NCBI RefSeq assembly: GCF_000196015.1
Contig: NC_007974.2
Location: 1,302,001-1,366,000, forward strand
DNA: 64,000 nt
DNA from: Cupriavidus metallidurans CH34
GTDB lineage: Bacteria; Pseudomonadota; Gammaproteobacteria; Burkholderiales; Burkholderiaceae
Direction: 5' to 3'
The position numbers and the translations under genes are program-made. Each line of letters begins with the position of its first letter. The first letter of the stretch is position 1. Shown here in pieces: positions 54,123 to 63,284 of this stretch. The notes under the pieces were generated by a model. The model had not been told where the DNA came from, did no database searches, and was given only the letters and a program-made list of their open reading frames with translations.

Positions 54123-54623
54123 TCACCACGAAGTAATGTCTGAGTTCTCTCCCGTCCCTCCCGGCTGTCCGTCCTTGCCAAACGACATGAGGTCGTAGTC
54201 GCCATGCTCCCCCGGCGACCTGTACTGATAGGGCCGATCCCATGGGTCCAGCGGCACACGCTTCTGCAGATAGGGGCCATTCCAGCGCGGCGCGTTCTGG
54301 GGCCGGGTGACCAGCGCGTCGAGACGCTCCTCGGTAGTGGGGTATGCCCCCACGTCGAGGCGATATGCGTCCAGCGCCTTGCTCAACGAGTCGACCTGCG
54401 CCTTGGCCACGTTGGTGTTCGACTTGCCGATCTGTTCGAAGTAGCGCGGCGCCACCAGCCCGGCCAGCAAGCCGATGATGACCATGACGACAAGCAACTC
54501 GAGCAACGTGAACCCTGGCGGGCATCCCACCGCCAGCCGATATGGGCGATGATCCGGGAAGCGGCGCGTTACCCATCGCCATCGGCGCTGCGCCAGCCGC
54601 TTCGGTTGCGTGTCGATACGCAT
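54123..54623 (-). CDS. gspG: Major pseudopilin GspG
   Basis: A 166-aa GspG: leader ends PPGFTLLELLVVMVIIGLLAGLVAP (class III site). The C-terminal domain is the classical GspG form (SLSKALDAYRLDVGAYPTTEERLDALVTRPQNAPRWNGPYLQKRVPLDPWDRPYQYRSPGEHGDYDLMSFGKDGQPGGTGENSDI) with the calcium-binding loop at the end. The leader is long (about 37 residues before the cleavage site). GGAAGGG lies just upstream of the ATG at 54623. This is the first gene of the secretion run, divergent from the kinase gene. Confidence 0.94.
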   Translation of the reverse strand: MRIDTQPKRLAQRRWRWVTRRFPDHRPYRLAVGCPPGFTLLELLVVMVIIGLLAGLVAPRYFEQIGKSNTNVAKAQVDSLSKALDAYRLDVGAYPTTEERLDALVTRPQNAPRWNGPYLQKRVPLDPWDRPYQYRSPGEHGDYDLMSFGKDGQPGGTGENSDITSW

Positions 54624-54936
54624 GGCAAATCCCTTCCTCCTGGTGGAGAGCTGCGATCCAACCTGGGGCCTTAGTGACATTCTTGGATACAGGGCGGGTG
54701 CCAAGTAGTAGGGAGGTCCGCCTTTAGGCATGGGTAGAGACCCTCCTTCTTCCTCCGACGGGCCGCTTTCATGGCATTGCATTTTTCACGCGCCTAGAAT
54801 GATCACAAACGATACAAGGCACGCATCGGGAGTGCCGGCCCGTCGCAGTCGGGAACACAGGCCCGCGTGGTCCGGGCCACCATGGCGCGCCTTTCATCGG
54901 AACGTGGGAATCGCGCGAATCTGTATCGGAGGGCCA
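54624..54936. other. Divergent promoter region between gspG and the kinase gene
   Basis: About 310 bp without a gene. It contains CCCTA/TAGGG-like elements at 54708-54746 (GTAGGG at 54708-54713; GGGTAGAGACCC at 54732-54743). The two genes it separates point away from each other, so it must hold both promoters. I could not fix a confident -35/-10 pair. Confidence 0.55.
54708..54746. promoter_or_regulatory. TAGGG/CCCTA-type sites in the gspG-kinase region
   Basis: GTAGGG (54708-54713) and the inverted repeat GGGTAGAGACCC (54732-54743) lie between divergent gspG and the kinase gene. They resemble the palindromes at 29450, 44731 and 57166, and could bind the NarL-like regulator encoded nearby. 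Confidence 0.35.
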
Positions 54937-56073
54937 ATGGAAGACAAGCCATCCCATGGAGCCGAGCCCCTGAAGTTGCGTGACGTCACGGATGCGATGC
55001 GCCGGATGAGCGCGGCCATCGAAACGGGTCACCGGTGCTTTCGTGCCATTACCGACGGACGAGGCACGGCGCTCGCAGTTCTGGCGCCTGACGGGTACTT
55101 CGTATCTGTCAACCATGGCGCCGCCAGATTGCTCGGCTACACCTGCGCGGAGCTGATCGGCCGGTCACTGGCCGACATGGCAGACGACGGCGATCGCGCA
55201 TGGATCGTGGATTGCCTGGCCGCGAGCATCTCCTGCACCCTCCGCTCGTTCAATGTCGTGCTGCATGGCCGTGACAATCGAGCAGCCAGTGTCCTGCTGC
55301 ATTTTCAGCCGGTGATGGATGGCAGGGGCAACTGCAGCGCGGTGCTTGTCATCTTCGAGGAGCCTGTCGTGCTGCAGCAGGGGCTGGTGGATGCCCTGAT
55401 GCGGTCGGAAGCGGATTTCCGGCGTCTGTACACGCACCTGCTGACCGGTCAGGAACACGAGCGCAAGCGCCTGTCTTCAGAGCTTCACGACGGCCTTGGG
55501 CAGGCGCTGACGCTGGTCAAGCTGATGGTGGAGGATGCGCTTGGGCGGATGCGCCATGGCAGCGCCGAGCAGGCGGAGTCACTGCTCGAAACCACGCTGC
55601 TACGCATCAGGGAAACCATCGGCGAGGTCCGGCACATCTGCAATGACCTGCGCCCACGGCTGCTGGACGATCTGGGCCTGGTGCCGGCGCTGGAGGCGCT
55701 GTGCAAGCAGACGCAGCAATGCACCGGCAATCTGCTGGTGGTCTTCGACTGTCGCATCGTTGAAAACGAGGTGCCCGACAACCTCAAGGCGGACATTTTC
55801 CGGATTGCCCAAGAGGCGATCAACAACATCATCAAGCACGCGCTGGCCACGGAGATCAACATCGTCCTGCGCCGCGCCGCGAAGGAGATTCTGCTGACGA
55901 TTCAGGACAATGGCATTGGCTTCGACGATCTATCCAGCTCACCCGACGGCCCGACATTCTCCGGCCTTGGTCTTCTGGGCATGCGCGAGCGGGTCGAATC
56001 GAACGGAGGGAGCTTTGCGCTGACGTCAGGCCAAGGTAGCGGAACCCTGGTCAGCGCTGCATGGAGGGTCTGA
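54937..56073 (+). CDS. NarX/UhpB-type sensor histidine kinase with PAS domain
   Basis: A 378-aa cytoplasmic kinase: PAS domain at about 40-145 (DGRGTALAVLAPDGYFVSVNHGAARLLGYTCAELIGRSLADM), HisKA_3 domain with phospho-acceptor ERKRLSSELHDGLGQALTLVK (His about 184), and an HATPase domain (IFRIAQEAINNIIKHA; IQDNGIGFDDLSSS; GLGLLGMRERVESNGG). No transmembrane segment is seen, so it senses an internal signal through the PAS domain. ATCGGAGGGCCA just before the ATG at 54937 supports the start. Convergent with the LuxR-type regulator at 56114, its probable partner. Confidence 0.92.
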   Translation: MEDKPSHGAEPLKLRDVTDAMRRMSAAIETGHRCFRAITDGRGTALAVLAPDGYFVSVNHGAARLLGYTCAELIGRSLADMADDGDRAWIVDCLAASISCTLRSFNVVLHGRDNRAASVLLHFQPVMDGRGNCSAVLVIFEEPVVLQQGLVDALMRSEADFRRLYTHLLTGQEHERKRLSSELHDGLGQALTLVKLMVEDALGRMRHGSAEQAESLLETTLLRIRETIGEVRHICNDLRPRLLDDLGLVPALEALCKQTQQCTGNLLVVFDCRIVENEVPDNLKADIFRIAQEAINNIIKHALATEINIVLRRAAKEILLTIQDNGIGFDDLSSSPDGPTFSGLGLLGMRERVESNGGSFALTSGQGSGTLVSAAWRV

Positions 56074-56113
56074 TCGGGCAGACCCTCCCGCTACCCTGTC
56101 ACTCGTTCCGCAG

Positions 56114-56908
56114 TCATGGGGAAGCCTCACCATCCGAACCGGCGGCGCGCCCCTCGTCCAGCATCTGCCGGCGTACTGCGGGAAGTGGTACGGCATCCAG
56201 CCCGTCATGGTTCGTCACGGATGGATGATTGTCGTCGCAATACTTCCGCGCCAACGATGTGATCAGCCCCATGCTGATGGCGATCAGCACCAGTTCCGTC
56301 AGGTTGGTGATGCCGAGCTTGCGCATCAAGCTCGCCCGATACTTCTCGATCGTCTTCGGGCTGAGATTCATGTAGATGCCGACTTGCCGGTTCGAGCGCC
56401 CTTCGGCCACCAGCTTGAGAACGCTGCGCTCCCGTGCCGTCAGCAGGTCCCATCCGGTCTTGGCGGTCGACATTTCATGGCCGCTGACGTAGGACTCCAC
56501 AAGATTGCCGTAGAGCTCCGGGCTCAGATGTTTCTTGCCCAGCAGGACGACGCGCATCGCGGTCACCAGATCATCGAAGGAGGTGTCTTTCAGTACATAG
56601 CCGTCGACGCCTGCCCGCAATGCCTCGCGCACATATTCGTCGTTCTGGTGCACCGAAAGCGCAATTATCCGAATACCAGGAGATCGGCGCTTGATTGCTG
56701 CAATGGCATCGATACCGTTCATGCCGGGGAGCGAAAGATCCATCAATATCAGATCCGGGCACAGCGAGATTGCCAATTGGCAGGCCTCCCGGCCATCTCT
56801 TGCCTCCCCCGCCACGTGATATCCCATTTGCGCGGACAGCATCGAACGCAAACCCGCGCGCAGAAGATTATGGTCTTCCACGATCAGCACACTGCAGTTG
56901 TTATTCAT
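56114..56908 (-). CDS. NarL/FixJ-type response regulator
   Basis: A 264-aa regulator: receiver domain 1-125 (VLIVEDHNLLRAGLRSML; Asp57 in LILMDLSLPGMNG; Thr/Lys switch in LSVHQ and YVLKD) and LuxR HTH at about 155-215 (LTARERSVLKLVAEGRSNRQVGIYMNLSPKTIEKYRASLMRKLGI). The tail of 40 residues is unique. AGTGGGAGGCGCAA precedes the ATG at 56908. The two-component pair is convergent (40 bp between stops) and sits at the head of the secretion-oxidase region, so it likely controls it. Confidence 0.93.
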   Translation of the reverse strand: MNNNCSVLIVEDHNLLRAGLRSMLSAQMGYHVAGEARDGREACQLAISLCPDLILMDLSLPGMNGIDAIAAIKRRSPGIRIIALSVHQNDEYVREALRAGVDGYVLKDTSFDDLVTAMRVVLLGKKHLSPELYGNLVESYVSGHEMSTAKTGWDLLTARERSVLKLVAEGRSNRQVGIYMNLSPKTIEKYRASLMRKLGITNLTELVLIAISMGLITSLARKYCDDNHPSVTNHDGLDAVPLPAVRRQMLDEGRAAGSDGEASP

Positions 56909-57165
56909 TTGCGCCTCCCACTTCGAACTACGCGGAAGTGCGAGCGGCATCCACATTGAAAACGTGTCCGAGGCGACACGTATTTCAACGCGGGGGCAGC
57001 ATGAATCAGCCTGTCAGGTGGTGATACTGCCTGGGACAGATCGGGCCCGCGGAGGCCCGCCCGGCAATGCTTGGGGCAGTCACGAACCGAACTGGAATCC
57101 CTTGCTGGCTCACAGGATTCCGCGCTGTCCAGGTGCCCGGCGCGCGTCACACAGGACGCGGCCTC

Positions 57166-57180
57166 CCCCTAATTCAGGGG
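57166..57180. promoter_or_regulatory. CCCCTAATTCAGGGG palindrome
   Basis: A 15-bp near-perfect palindrome about 260 bp upstream of the response-regulator gene. Shares CCCCTAA with the SCO-gene site and TAGGG/CCCTA halves with other sites in the cluster. Probably an operator of a regulator of this region. Confidence 0.45.
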
Positions 57181-57426
57181 TGCATTGCGTGCTTCGACTT
57201 CTGTCCGCTTGAGGCAGCGGCGCCCTCCCGGTTCGGCTTTCCATGTCTTGGTCATGGTGACGCCGCGCGTTCTCCTTCCCTGAGTCAAGATTAGGAGAGA
57301 AACACCAGAAAAGATACCAATCTGAGGAATGAATAATGCATTTTTCATTAGACATCCGGCGTTATTTTGAATGTCTGTAGAAAATACATTAATGAAAAAT
57401 TAAGAAGTGAGGAAAACCGCTTAATT

Positions 57427-57482
57427 ATATATCGATTGTGGATATATCAATGATTATGAGGTGATATATACCACGATATATG
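57427..57482. repeat. Four GATATAT-type octamers in AT-rich DNA
   Basis: TATATATCGA (57426-57435), GATATATC (57441-57448), GATATATA (57463-57470) and GATATATG (57475-57482) occur within 57 bp. Possible binding sites for an AT-preferring protein (H-NS/MvaT-type), or simple-sequence drift. Confidence 0.6.
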
Positions 57483-57517
57483 TCGCGCAGCTTGCAGCAC
57501 TCTGGTATCCGATCCGC

Positions 57518-57964
57518 CTAACAGCCAAGCTGACCACGCTGATTCACGATGGCCTGGCGGTTGGCCTTGAGTTGCGCCATGTTGTCCCAGGCGTTGCCCT
57601 GACGCATGGCGAGGTCGTTCTGGCGGAGCTGATTGAACAGCATGGTGCAACTGGAGCGGCGGTTGTTCTCCGCGGCGATCGTCATCTGCTGTTCACGGGC
57701 GCTGGCCTGCTGCAACTGCCTGGCTTCGACGTCGTGGCGACGGAGGTAGGTTTCCTCCTGCTGCCGGGTGACCGCCGTCTTGCCGATGATCGAGAGCGTG
57801 CCACCTGGCTCGCCGGTATTGCGGTAGCCGGTCGGACACGTCACGCCATCGTCGAGATAGAGAACCTTGTGGTCTGGGCCATCGCACCGGGTAGCCGCGA
57901 ACGCGGTCATCGCATTCGTGGCGCAAAGCAGGACAGCCAGCAGGACAGCGTTCCGTGCATTCAT
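57518..57964 (-). CDS. Small exported protein of unknown function
   Basis: A 148-aa protein: signal peptide (MNARNAVLLAVLLCATNAMTAFAATRC), a DUF4124-like start (CDGPDHKVLYLDDGVTCPTGYRN), then a Gln/Arg-rich helical part (RQQEETYLRRHDVEARQLQQASAREQQM). ATG at 57964 is in frame after a longer open stretch; GAGG lies about 9-12 nt upstream. Five cysteines may form disulfides. No function recognised. Its downstream side is the AT-rich gap. Confidence 0.72.
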   Translation of the reverse strand: MNARNAVLLAVLLCATNAMTAFAATRCDGPDHKVLYLDDGVTCPTGYRNTGEPGGTLSIIGKTAVTRQQEETYLRRHDVEARQLQQASAREQQMTIAAENNRRSSCTMLFNQLRQNDLAMRQGNAWDNMAQLKANRQAIVNQRGQLGC

Positions 57965-58024
57965 GGTGAATTGGCCTCGTTGATCGGACGGACAGGACAG
58001 GTAAGGCAAGCGCCGGGCCGATGC

Positions 58025-58540
58025 CTATGCCTTGCCCAGCCGGGTAATCAACGCGGCGTGACGTGGATGGGATGACGCCAGCCGCGCCAGTTCATCGCGG
58101 TCCGCCAGCTCGAACTCGCTGAACTCGAATCCCGGCGCTACCGTGCAACCGGCCAGGGCATAGCCGGCCGCGCCCACCACGCGTTCCGCGGCAAACCAGC
58201 AGCCGGCCGGCACCACCGCCTGGAAGACGGTCCCTGGCTGGAACAGCGGATTACCCAACCGGTGCGTGGTGAACGCGCCGTCAGGTGCCAGCACGTGGAC
58301 ATTGAGCACATCGCCTGCGTAAAAGTGCCATGCTTCGTCGGACTGGATGCGGTGCCAAGCCGAATAGGCGCCATCGCACAGCAGGTAGTAGATGGCCGTG
58401 GATGCAGAGCGCTCGGCTCCGTCGGCCACGCGTGTGATACGCGCGGGGTCCCGGTAGGTCTCGCGGTAATAGCCGCCTTCCGGGTGCGGGACCAGGGACA
58501 GTTCGTCGATCAGGCGTTGCTGCGGTGAGCGCGTAGGCAT
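58025..58540 (-). CDS. Cupin-like DUF985 protein
   Basis: A 171-aa single-domain cupin of the DUF985 family (LVPHPEGGYYRETYRD, YYLLCDGAYSAWHRIQSDEAWHFYAGD, VPAGCWFAAERV, CTVAPGFEFSEFEL). The His/Glu residues in the central strands fit a metal-binding beta barrel. Its function is unknown in most bacteria. ATG at 58540 is preferred since the upstream sequence (to 58678) is low-complexity. It is divergent from the DMT exporter gene. Confidence 0.85.
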   Translation of the reverse strand: MPTRSPQQRLIDELSLVPHPEGGYYRETYRDPARITRVADGAERSASTAIYYLLCDGAYSAWHRIQSDEAWHFYAGDVLNVHVLAPDGAFTTHRLGNPLFQPGTVFQAVVPAGCWFAAERVVGAAGYALAGCTVAPGFEFSEFELADRDELARLASSHPRHAALITRLGKA

Positions 58541-58794
58541 GACTTGTTTCCGGGGCTGCAGGGGCTGCGGGGGGCTGGTGTGTGGATCGGATGACTGACA
58601 CGCCACCTTACCCGAAAGCCAGGCATGACAGAATGTCGGCCGATGGCGGCATGGCCCCGGCATTGCAGGATTCGCCAAGACGACCCGGCACGTGGCGGGT
58701 TAGGCTCCCGGACAATGCGGACCATTCCGCGGACCATTCCGGCCCAAGAAATGCCATCCCGAGGCTCCACCAAGGCCCTACCCGATTCGAACCG

Positions 58795-59703
58795 ATGTCG
58801 CGCCCCTTCCCCGCCTGGCTCCCGGCCATGGCTTTCGTCCTGATCTGGTCCACCGGCTTCATCGTCGGCAAGGCCGTCGTTCCGGTTGCCGACGCCAACC
58901 TGTTCCTGCTGGCCCGCTTCACGCTGGCCGCGCTGATGTTTGCCCTGGCGGCGATGGCCAGCGGCGTCACGTGGCCTGCGCTCAAGCAGGTGCCACGCCA
59001 TCTGCTGGCCGGCGCGCTGATGCAGGGCATCTACCTGTGCGCGGGCTACGGCGCGGTGGCGCATGGACTGTCTCCTTCGATCATGGCGCTGCTTGGCGCC
59101 TTGCAGCCGCTGCTGACCGCCCTGCTTGCGATCCCGCTGCTGAAGGAGCAACCTTCGTCCCGTACCTGGCGCGGCCTTGGGCTCGGCGCGTTGGGCGTCG
59201 GGCTGGTGGTGCTTCCGGCCATGCAGGCTGGCACGCCGCAGACCGTGTCGCCATGGATCATACTGACGGGCGTGCTCGCCATTCTCTCCATCACGATGGG
59301 AACCCTCCTCCAGAAAACCTCGATCGCCCGCGCGGATATCCGCGCTAGCTCGGCCTGGCAGAATGTCGGCGCCATGCTTGTGGCCGGGGTGCTGGTCTGC
59401 GCCACGGGCGGGATCGGCGCGTTGCGCTGGGAAACCGGCCCGACGCTGTGGGCATCGCTGGCCTGGGCTGCGTTCGTGCTGTCTGGGATCGGCACCTGGC
59501 TGCTGCTCAGCCTGGTGCGCCGTGGTCAGGCCGCCAATGCGGCGGCGCTGATGTTCCTGGCTCCACCACTTGCCGCCGTGCAGGCCGCGCTATTGTTCGG
59601 CGATCGGCTCGCCCCGCTCCAGTGGCTCGGCATGGCCGTGGCCGGTATTGGCGTGTGGCTCTGTCAGACGCAGGGCAACCCCCGACATGCCCAAGCTCGT
59701 TGA
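58795..59703 (+). CDS. DMT-family (EamA) transporter
   Basis: A 302-aa membrane protein with ten hydrophobic helices in two EamA repeats (LIWSTGFIVGKAVVP; LLGALQPLLTALLAIPLLKE; second half LSGIGTWLLLSLVRRGQAANAAALMFLAPPLAAVQAALLFGDRL). These carriers export amino acids or other metabolites. An ATG at 58795 is the first good start of the conserved protein; no strong ribosome-binding site precedes it. It overlaps the AraC-type gene by 17 bp, so the regulator probably controls this exporter. Confidence 0.87.
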   Translation: MSRPFPAWLPAMAFVLIWSTGFIVGKAVVPVADANLFLLARFTLAALMFALAAMASGVTWPALKQVPRHLLAGALMQGIYLCAGYGAVAHGLSPSIMALLGALQPLLTALLAIPLLKEQPSSRTWRGLGLGALGVGLVVLPAMQAGTPQTVSPWIILTGVLAILSITMGTLLQKTSIARADIRASSAWQNVGAMLVAGVLVCATGGIGALRWETGPTLWASLAWAAFVLSGIGTWLLLSLVRRGQAANAAALMFLAPPLAAVQAALLFGDRLAPLQWLGMAVAGIGVWLCQTQGNPRHAQAR

Positions 59704-60454
59704 ACACGCCTCGCCGTTGGTCGAGCCGCGCCGTTATTCGCCGCGGCCCTTCGGTCATGCGCATGACTACCATCAGTTGCTGTTCGGCGTGGACGGGGCC
59801 ATCGAACTCCAAATTGACGGCCATGCGTACCGCGTCGATGACCAACACGGCCTGGTTGTGCCTGCGGGCGCCCACCATGTCTGCGCGGGCCTGACCGAAA
59901 ACCTCCAGCTCGTGGCGGACTTTCCGGCCAGTTCCGTCGCCCTGCCTGCGCGGCTAATGGAGAACCCGCGTGCCTTCGCCATGGATGCCAGCTTCGCTGC
60001 CCGCGTCCGCGCGTTGGCGACGCATCGCCCGTCTGGCGACCTGCCACTCCAGCACGCGTGGCATTGCGCAACGGCGCTCGCGGGCAATCTGGCATCGGCG
60101 CTGGGTCTCGATGCGGCCCGTAACGATGCCACGCATTTTCCGGCAATGGCCATCGATGCATGGCTGCGCGCCAATCTCGCGTCGCCGTTGCGGGTAGACC
60201 AGCTTGCCGCGCGCATGGGCTGGGGCGCGCGTCGGTTCCACACGCTGTTTTGCGAGGCGTTTGGCGATACCCCGCACGGCTATCAGACACGGCTGCGGCT
60301 GGACCAGGCCGTGCAATGGTTGATGGCCGGTACGATGCCGCTCGCCGATATCGCCTATGGCGTTGGCTATCCCGATCAGACCACCTTCACACGCGCATTC
60401 GCCCGTCGGTTCGGCAAGCCGCCCGGTGCGTGGCGGGCCGCCGCGCTGGCCTGA
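59687..60454 (+). CDS. AraC-family regulator
   Basis: A 255-aa protein with an N-terminal cupin-like sensor domain (GHAHDYHQLLFGVDGAIELQIDG, GLVVPAGAHHVCAG) and a C-terminal AraC HTH pair (LRVDQLAARMGWGARRFHTLFCEAFGDTPHGYQTRLRLDQAVQWLMAG; IAYGVGYPDQTTFTRAFARRFGKPPGAWR). It starts inside the DMT exporter gene, a typical coupling. It probably binds a small ligand and regulates the exporter. Confidence 0.9.
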   Translation: MPKLVEHASPLVEPRRYSPRPFGHAHDYHQLLFGVDGAIELQIDGHAYRVDDQHGLVVPAGAHHVCAGLTENLQLVADFPASSVALPARLMENPRAFAMDASFAARVRALATHRPSGDLPLQHAWHCATALAGNLASALGLDAARNDATHFPAMAIDAWLRANLASPLRVDQLAARMGWGARRFHTLFCEAFGDTPHGYQTRLRLDQAVQWLMAGTMPLADIAYGVGYPDQTTFTRAFARRFGKPPGAWRAAALA

Positions 60455-60534
60455 TCTGCAGATTTCTCCCGCCGCGCGTATGATGCGCGCGTGTTCGAGC
60501 CAGCGAACCAGCGAACCAAAACGGGGAGACAACC

Positions 60535-61635
60535 ATGAAGACAACGATCACGACGGTCGGGCTCAAGCGCCTCGCCGTTGCCACGCTATTCGCCTGCGGG
60601 ATAGTCCATGCGCAATCGACGGTGCCGGTGATGCAACCCACCGAAGGCGATTTCGAAGCACGCGACTTCCACTTCCAGAGCGGCCAGACGCTGCCGACCG
60701 TCAAGCTTCACTACGCGACACTGGGCACGCCCACTCGCGGCGCCGACGGCAAGGTCAACAACGCCGTGCTTCTGCTCCACGGCACTACCGGCACCGGACG
60801 CGCGTACCTGACGCCGCTGATGCAGAAGGAACTGTTCGCGGCGGGACAGCCGCTCGACGCCTCGCGTTACTACATCATCATGCCCGACGGCATCGGCCGT
60901 GGCGGATCGAGCAAGCCCAGCGACGCCCTGCGCGCGAACTTTCCGCGCTATGGCTACAACGATGTGGTGGAAGGCCACTACCGCCTGCTGACCGAGGGAC
61001 TCAAAGTCGATCACCTGCGGTTGATACTGGGCACGTCGATGGGCGGCATGCAGACGTGGGTCTGGGGTGAACGGCATCCGGACATGATGGATGCGCTGAT
61101 GCCGATCGCCAGCCAGCCCGTGGCGATGTCGGGCCGCAACTGGTTGTGGCGCCGGATGCTGATCGACGCGATCCGGAATGACCCGGACTGGAACGGCGGC
61201 AACTACACGCGGCAGCCCACGCACTGGACCCGCACCACGCCGGTATTCGCCCTGATGACGCAAAGCGCGGCCACGTTGCAGAAGGCCGCTCCTACGCGCG
61301 ACCAGGTCAACCAGTACGTCGACAAGACCGTGGCGGACAGCCGCGGCGTGGACGCCAATGACTACCTGTACTGGTTCGAATCATCATGGGACTACAACCC
61401 CGAGCCGGATCTGGGCATGATCCGCGCGCCGCTTTACGCGGTGAACTTCGCCGACGACATGATCAACGCGGTGGACCTCGGCGTCATGCAACGCACCGTG
61501 CCGAAGGTACGGCAAGGCAAGTACGTGGAGATGCCGGAGAGCGTGAACACATATGGCCATCAGACGTTGCAACACCCCGAGGTCTGGAAGCCGTATCTCG
61601 TTGAACTGCTGAAGTCGCTACCCGCGCAAAAGTAG
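60535..61635 (+). CDS. Exported MetX-like alpha/beta hydrolase
   Basis: A 366-aa protein with a signal peptide (residues 1-26, cleavage after VHA). The fold is homoserine-acetyltransferase-like: HYATLGTP, NAVLLLHGTTGTGRAYL, nucleophile elbow GTSMGG (Ser168), and the His in TYGHQTLQHP. Known MetX proteins are cytoplasmic, so this one is probably a periplasmic esterase or hydrolase of unknown substrate. GGGGAGACAACC precedes the ATG. A single-gene unit. Confidence 0.85.
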   Translation: MKTTITTVGLKRLAVATLFACGIVHAQSTVPVMQPTEGDFEARDFHFQSGQTLPTVKLHYATLGTPTRGADGKVNNAVLLLHGTTGTGRAYLTPLMQKELFAAGQPLDASRYYIIMPDGIGRGGSSKPSDALRANFPRYGYNDVVEGHYRLLTEGLKVDHLRLILGTSMGGMQTWVWGERHPDMMDALMPIASQPVAMSGRNWLWRRMLIDAIRNDPDWNGGNYTRQPTHWTRTTPVFALMTQSAATLQKAAPTRDQVNQYVDKTVADSRGVDANDYLYWFESSWDYNPEPDLGMIRAPLYAVNFADDMINAVDLGVMQRTVPKVRQGKYVEMPESVNTYGHQTLQHPEVWKPYLVELLKSLPAQK

Positions 61636-61658
61636 CGCCACGTTCGCCCGTCCCGCCC

Positions 61659-61677
61659 GTGCGGCCGAGTGCCGCAC
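61659..61677 (+). terminator. Hairpin after the MetX-like gene
   Basis: GTGCGGC (61659-61665), a 5-nt loop, GCCGCAC (61671-61677) about 25 nt past the stop. Strong stem but no T-tract, so a weak or factor-assisted terminator. Confidence 0.4.
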
Positions 61678-61933
61678 TGCAACGTGCGAGGCGTGGCGAG
61701 CGCCTGCGCAGCAAGCCCGGCACGCTTTGTCGCGGGGCCGCAATACGGGTATTTCGCTAGGCTTCAACGCTAGATCGCGCCTGCCCCGCTGCCTATACTG
61801 ACTTCGCACCGTACACAGCATCACGCTGTCTACGAGTGTGCCCGATAACACTAGCGGGCAGGCTCTGGCGGCCCAGGGAGGATGCCACGGATGATCATGT
61901 CCATTCGGCCTGCCATTGAAGAGGAAAGTGAAG

Positions 61934-62359
61934 ATGGACATGCCCAGCGAACAGTTCCTTGCAATCCAGGAAACCCGCCGCTTGGGGCTCCGGGCATTGC
62001 GCGCGGCGCTGCTCCAGGTTCACAAGGAAGTCATCGGTTATGACCGTGGCCAGTACGAGCGGCTGCACGGTCCGATTCCAGCCGGCCAGTTCGTGCAACT
62101 CGTGACCGAGGAGTCCTTCTTCCGCTGGCTCGATCCGCTATCGAGACTGATCATCGAGATCGACGAAGAACTCGATGGTGAAGAACATCACGACGAAACC
62201 TGCCGGGCCGTGGCTGCCGCCGCGCAGAAGCTGTTCAGCGAACGTGGCGACGCGGACTTCCGCAAGCGCTATCAGGAAGCGCTGCAGGATGAAGCCGCGG
62301 TCACCGTCGCGCACGGCCGGCTGATGTCCGTCATCGGGCAATTGCGCCAGTTGCCCTAA
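61934..62359 (+). CDS. Conserved small protein of unknown function
   Basis: A 141-aa mostly helical soluble protein (FLAIQETRRLGLRALRAALLQVHKEVIGYDRGQYERLHGPIPAGQFVQLVTEESFFRWLDPLSRLIIEIDEELDG). GAGGAAAGTGAAG precedes ATG at 61934, better than the in-frame ATG at 61916. A -10-like TATACT lies at 61794-61799 in the 300-bp leader. No family function recognised. Confidence 0.72.
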   Translation: MDMPSEQFLAIQETRRLGLRALRAALLQVHKEVIGYDRGQYERLHGPIPAGQFVQLVTEESFFRWLDPLSRLIIEIDEELDGEEHHDETCRAVAAAAQKLFSERGDADFRKRYQEALQDEAAVTVAHGRLMSVIGQLRQLP

Positions 62360-62419
62360 ATTGCCCTGGTTGCCCTGGTTGCCTGGCCACTTTCGCTAAC
62401 GCTCTCCGACGCCCTCCAA

Positions 62420-63156
<737 letters not shown>

Positions 63157-63246
63157 CACAACCTCCTGTCGATACCCGGTCGGAATTGACTTCCGACAGT
63201 CACTTAGACAGTAGCTGCATCGAGAAGTCCAAATTTCGGAATCTTC

Positions 63247-63266
63247 CGATTCTCGTATGAGAATCG
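63247..63266. promoter_or_regulatory. Palindrome CGATTCTC-GTAT-GAGAATCG
   Basis: An 8-bp perfect inverted repeat with a 4-bp spacer, 90 bp before the lipoprotein gene and just upstream of a TACACT -10-like element (63273-63278) reading the other way. It looks like an operator in a divergent promoter region. Confidence 0.55.
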
Positions 63267-63284
63267 TCTTCTTACACTGCCCCT

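Larger units (their letters stand above)
56909..57517. other. Regulatory/AT-rich gap upstream of the response regulator
   Basis: About 600 bp. The left part is GC-rich and holds the palindrome CCCCTAATTCAGGGG (57166-57180). The right part, about 57290-57500, is strongly AT-rich, unlike the rest of the window, and has four GATATAT-like octamers (57427-57482). No gene is supported. Confidence 0.5.

Noticed and set aside
54690..54712. TTGGCAC-like sequence as a sigma-54 promoter of gspG
   Set aside because: The GG of the -24 element has no correctly spaced GC of a -12 element (10 bp on is GT).
58582..58794. Upstream start of the DMT exporter (adding 71 residues)
   Set aside because: The extension is Pro/Arg-rich and unlike EamA proteins; the conserved protein begins at the ATG at 58795.
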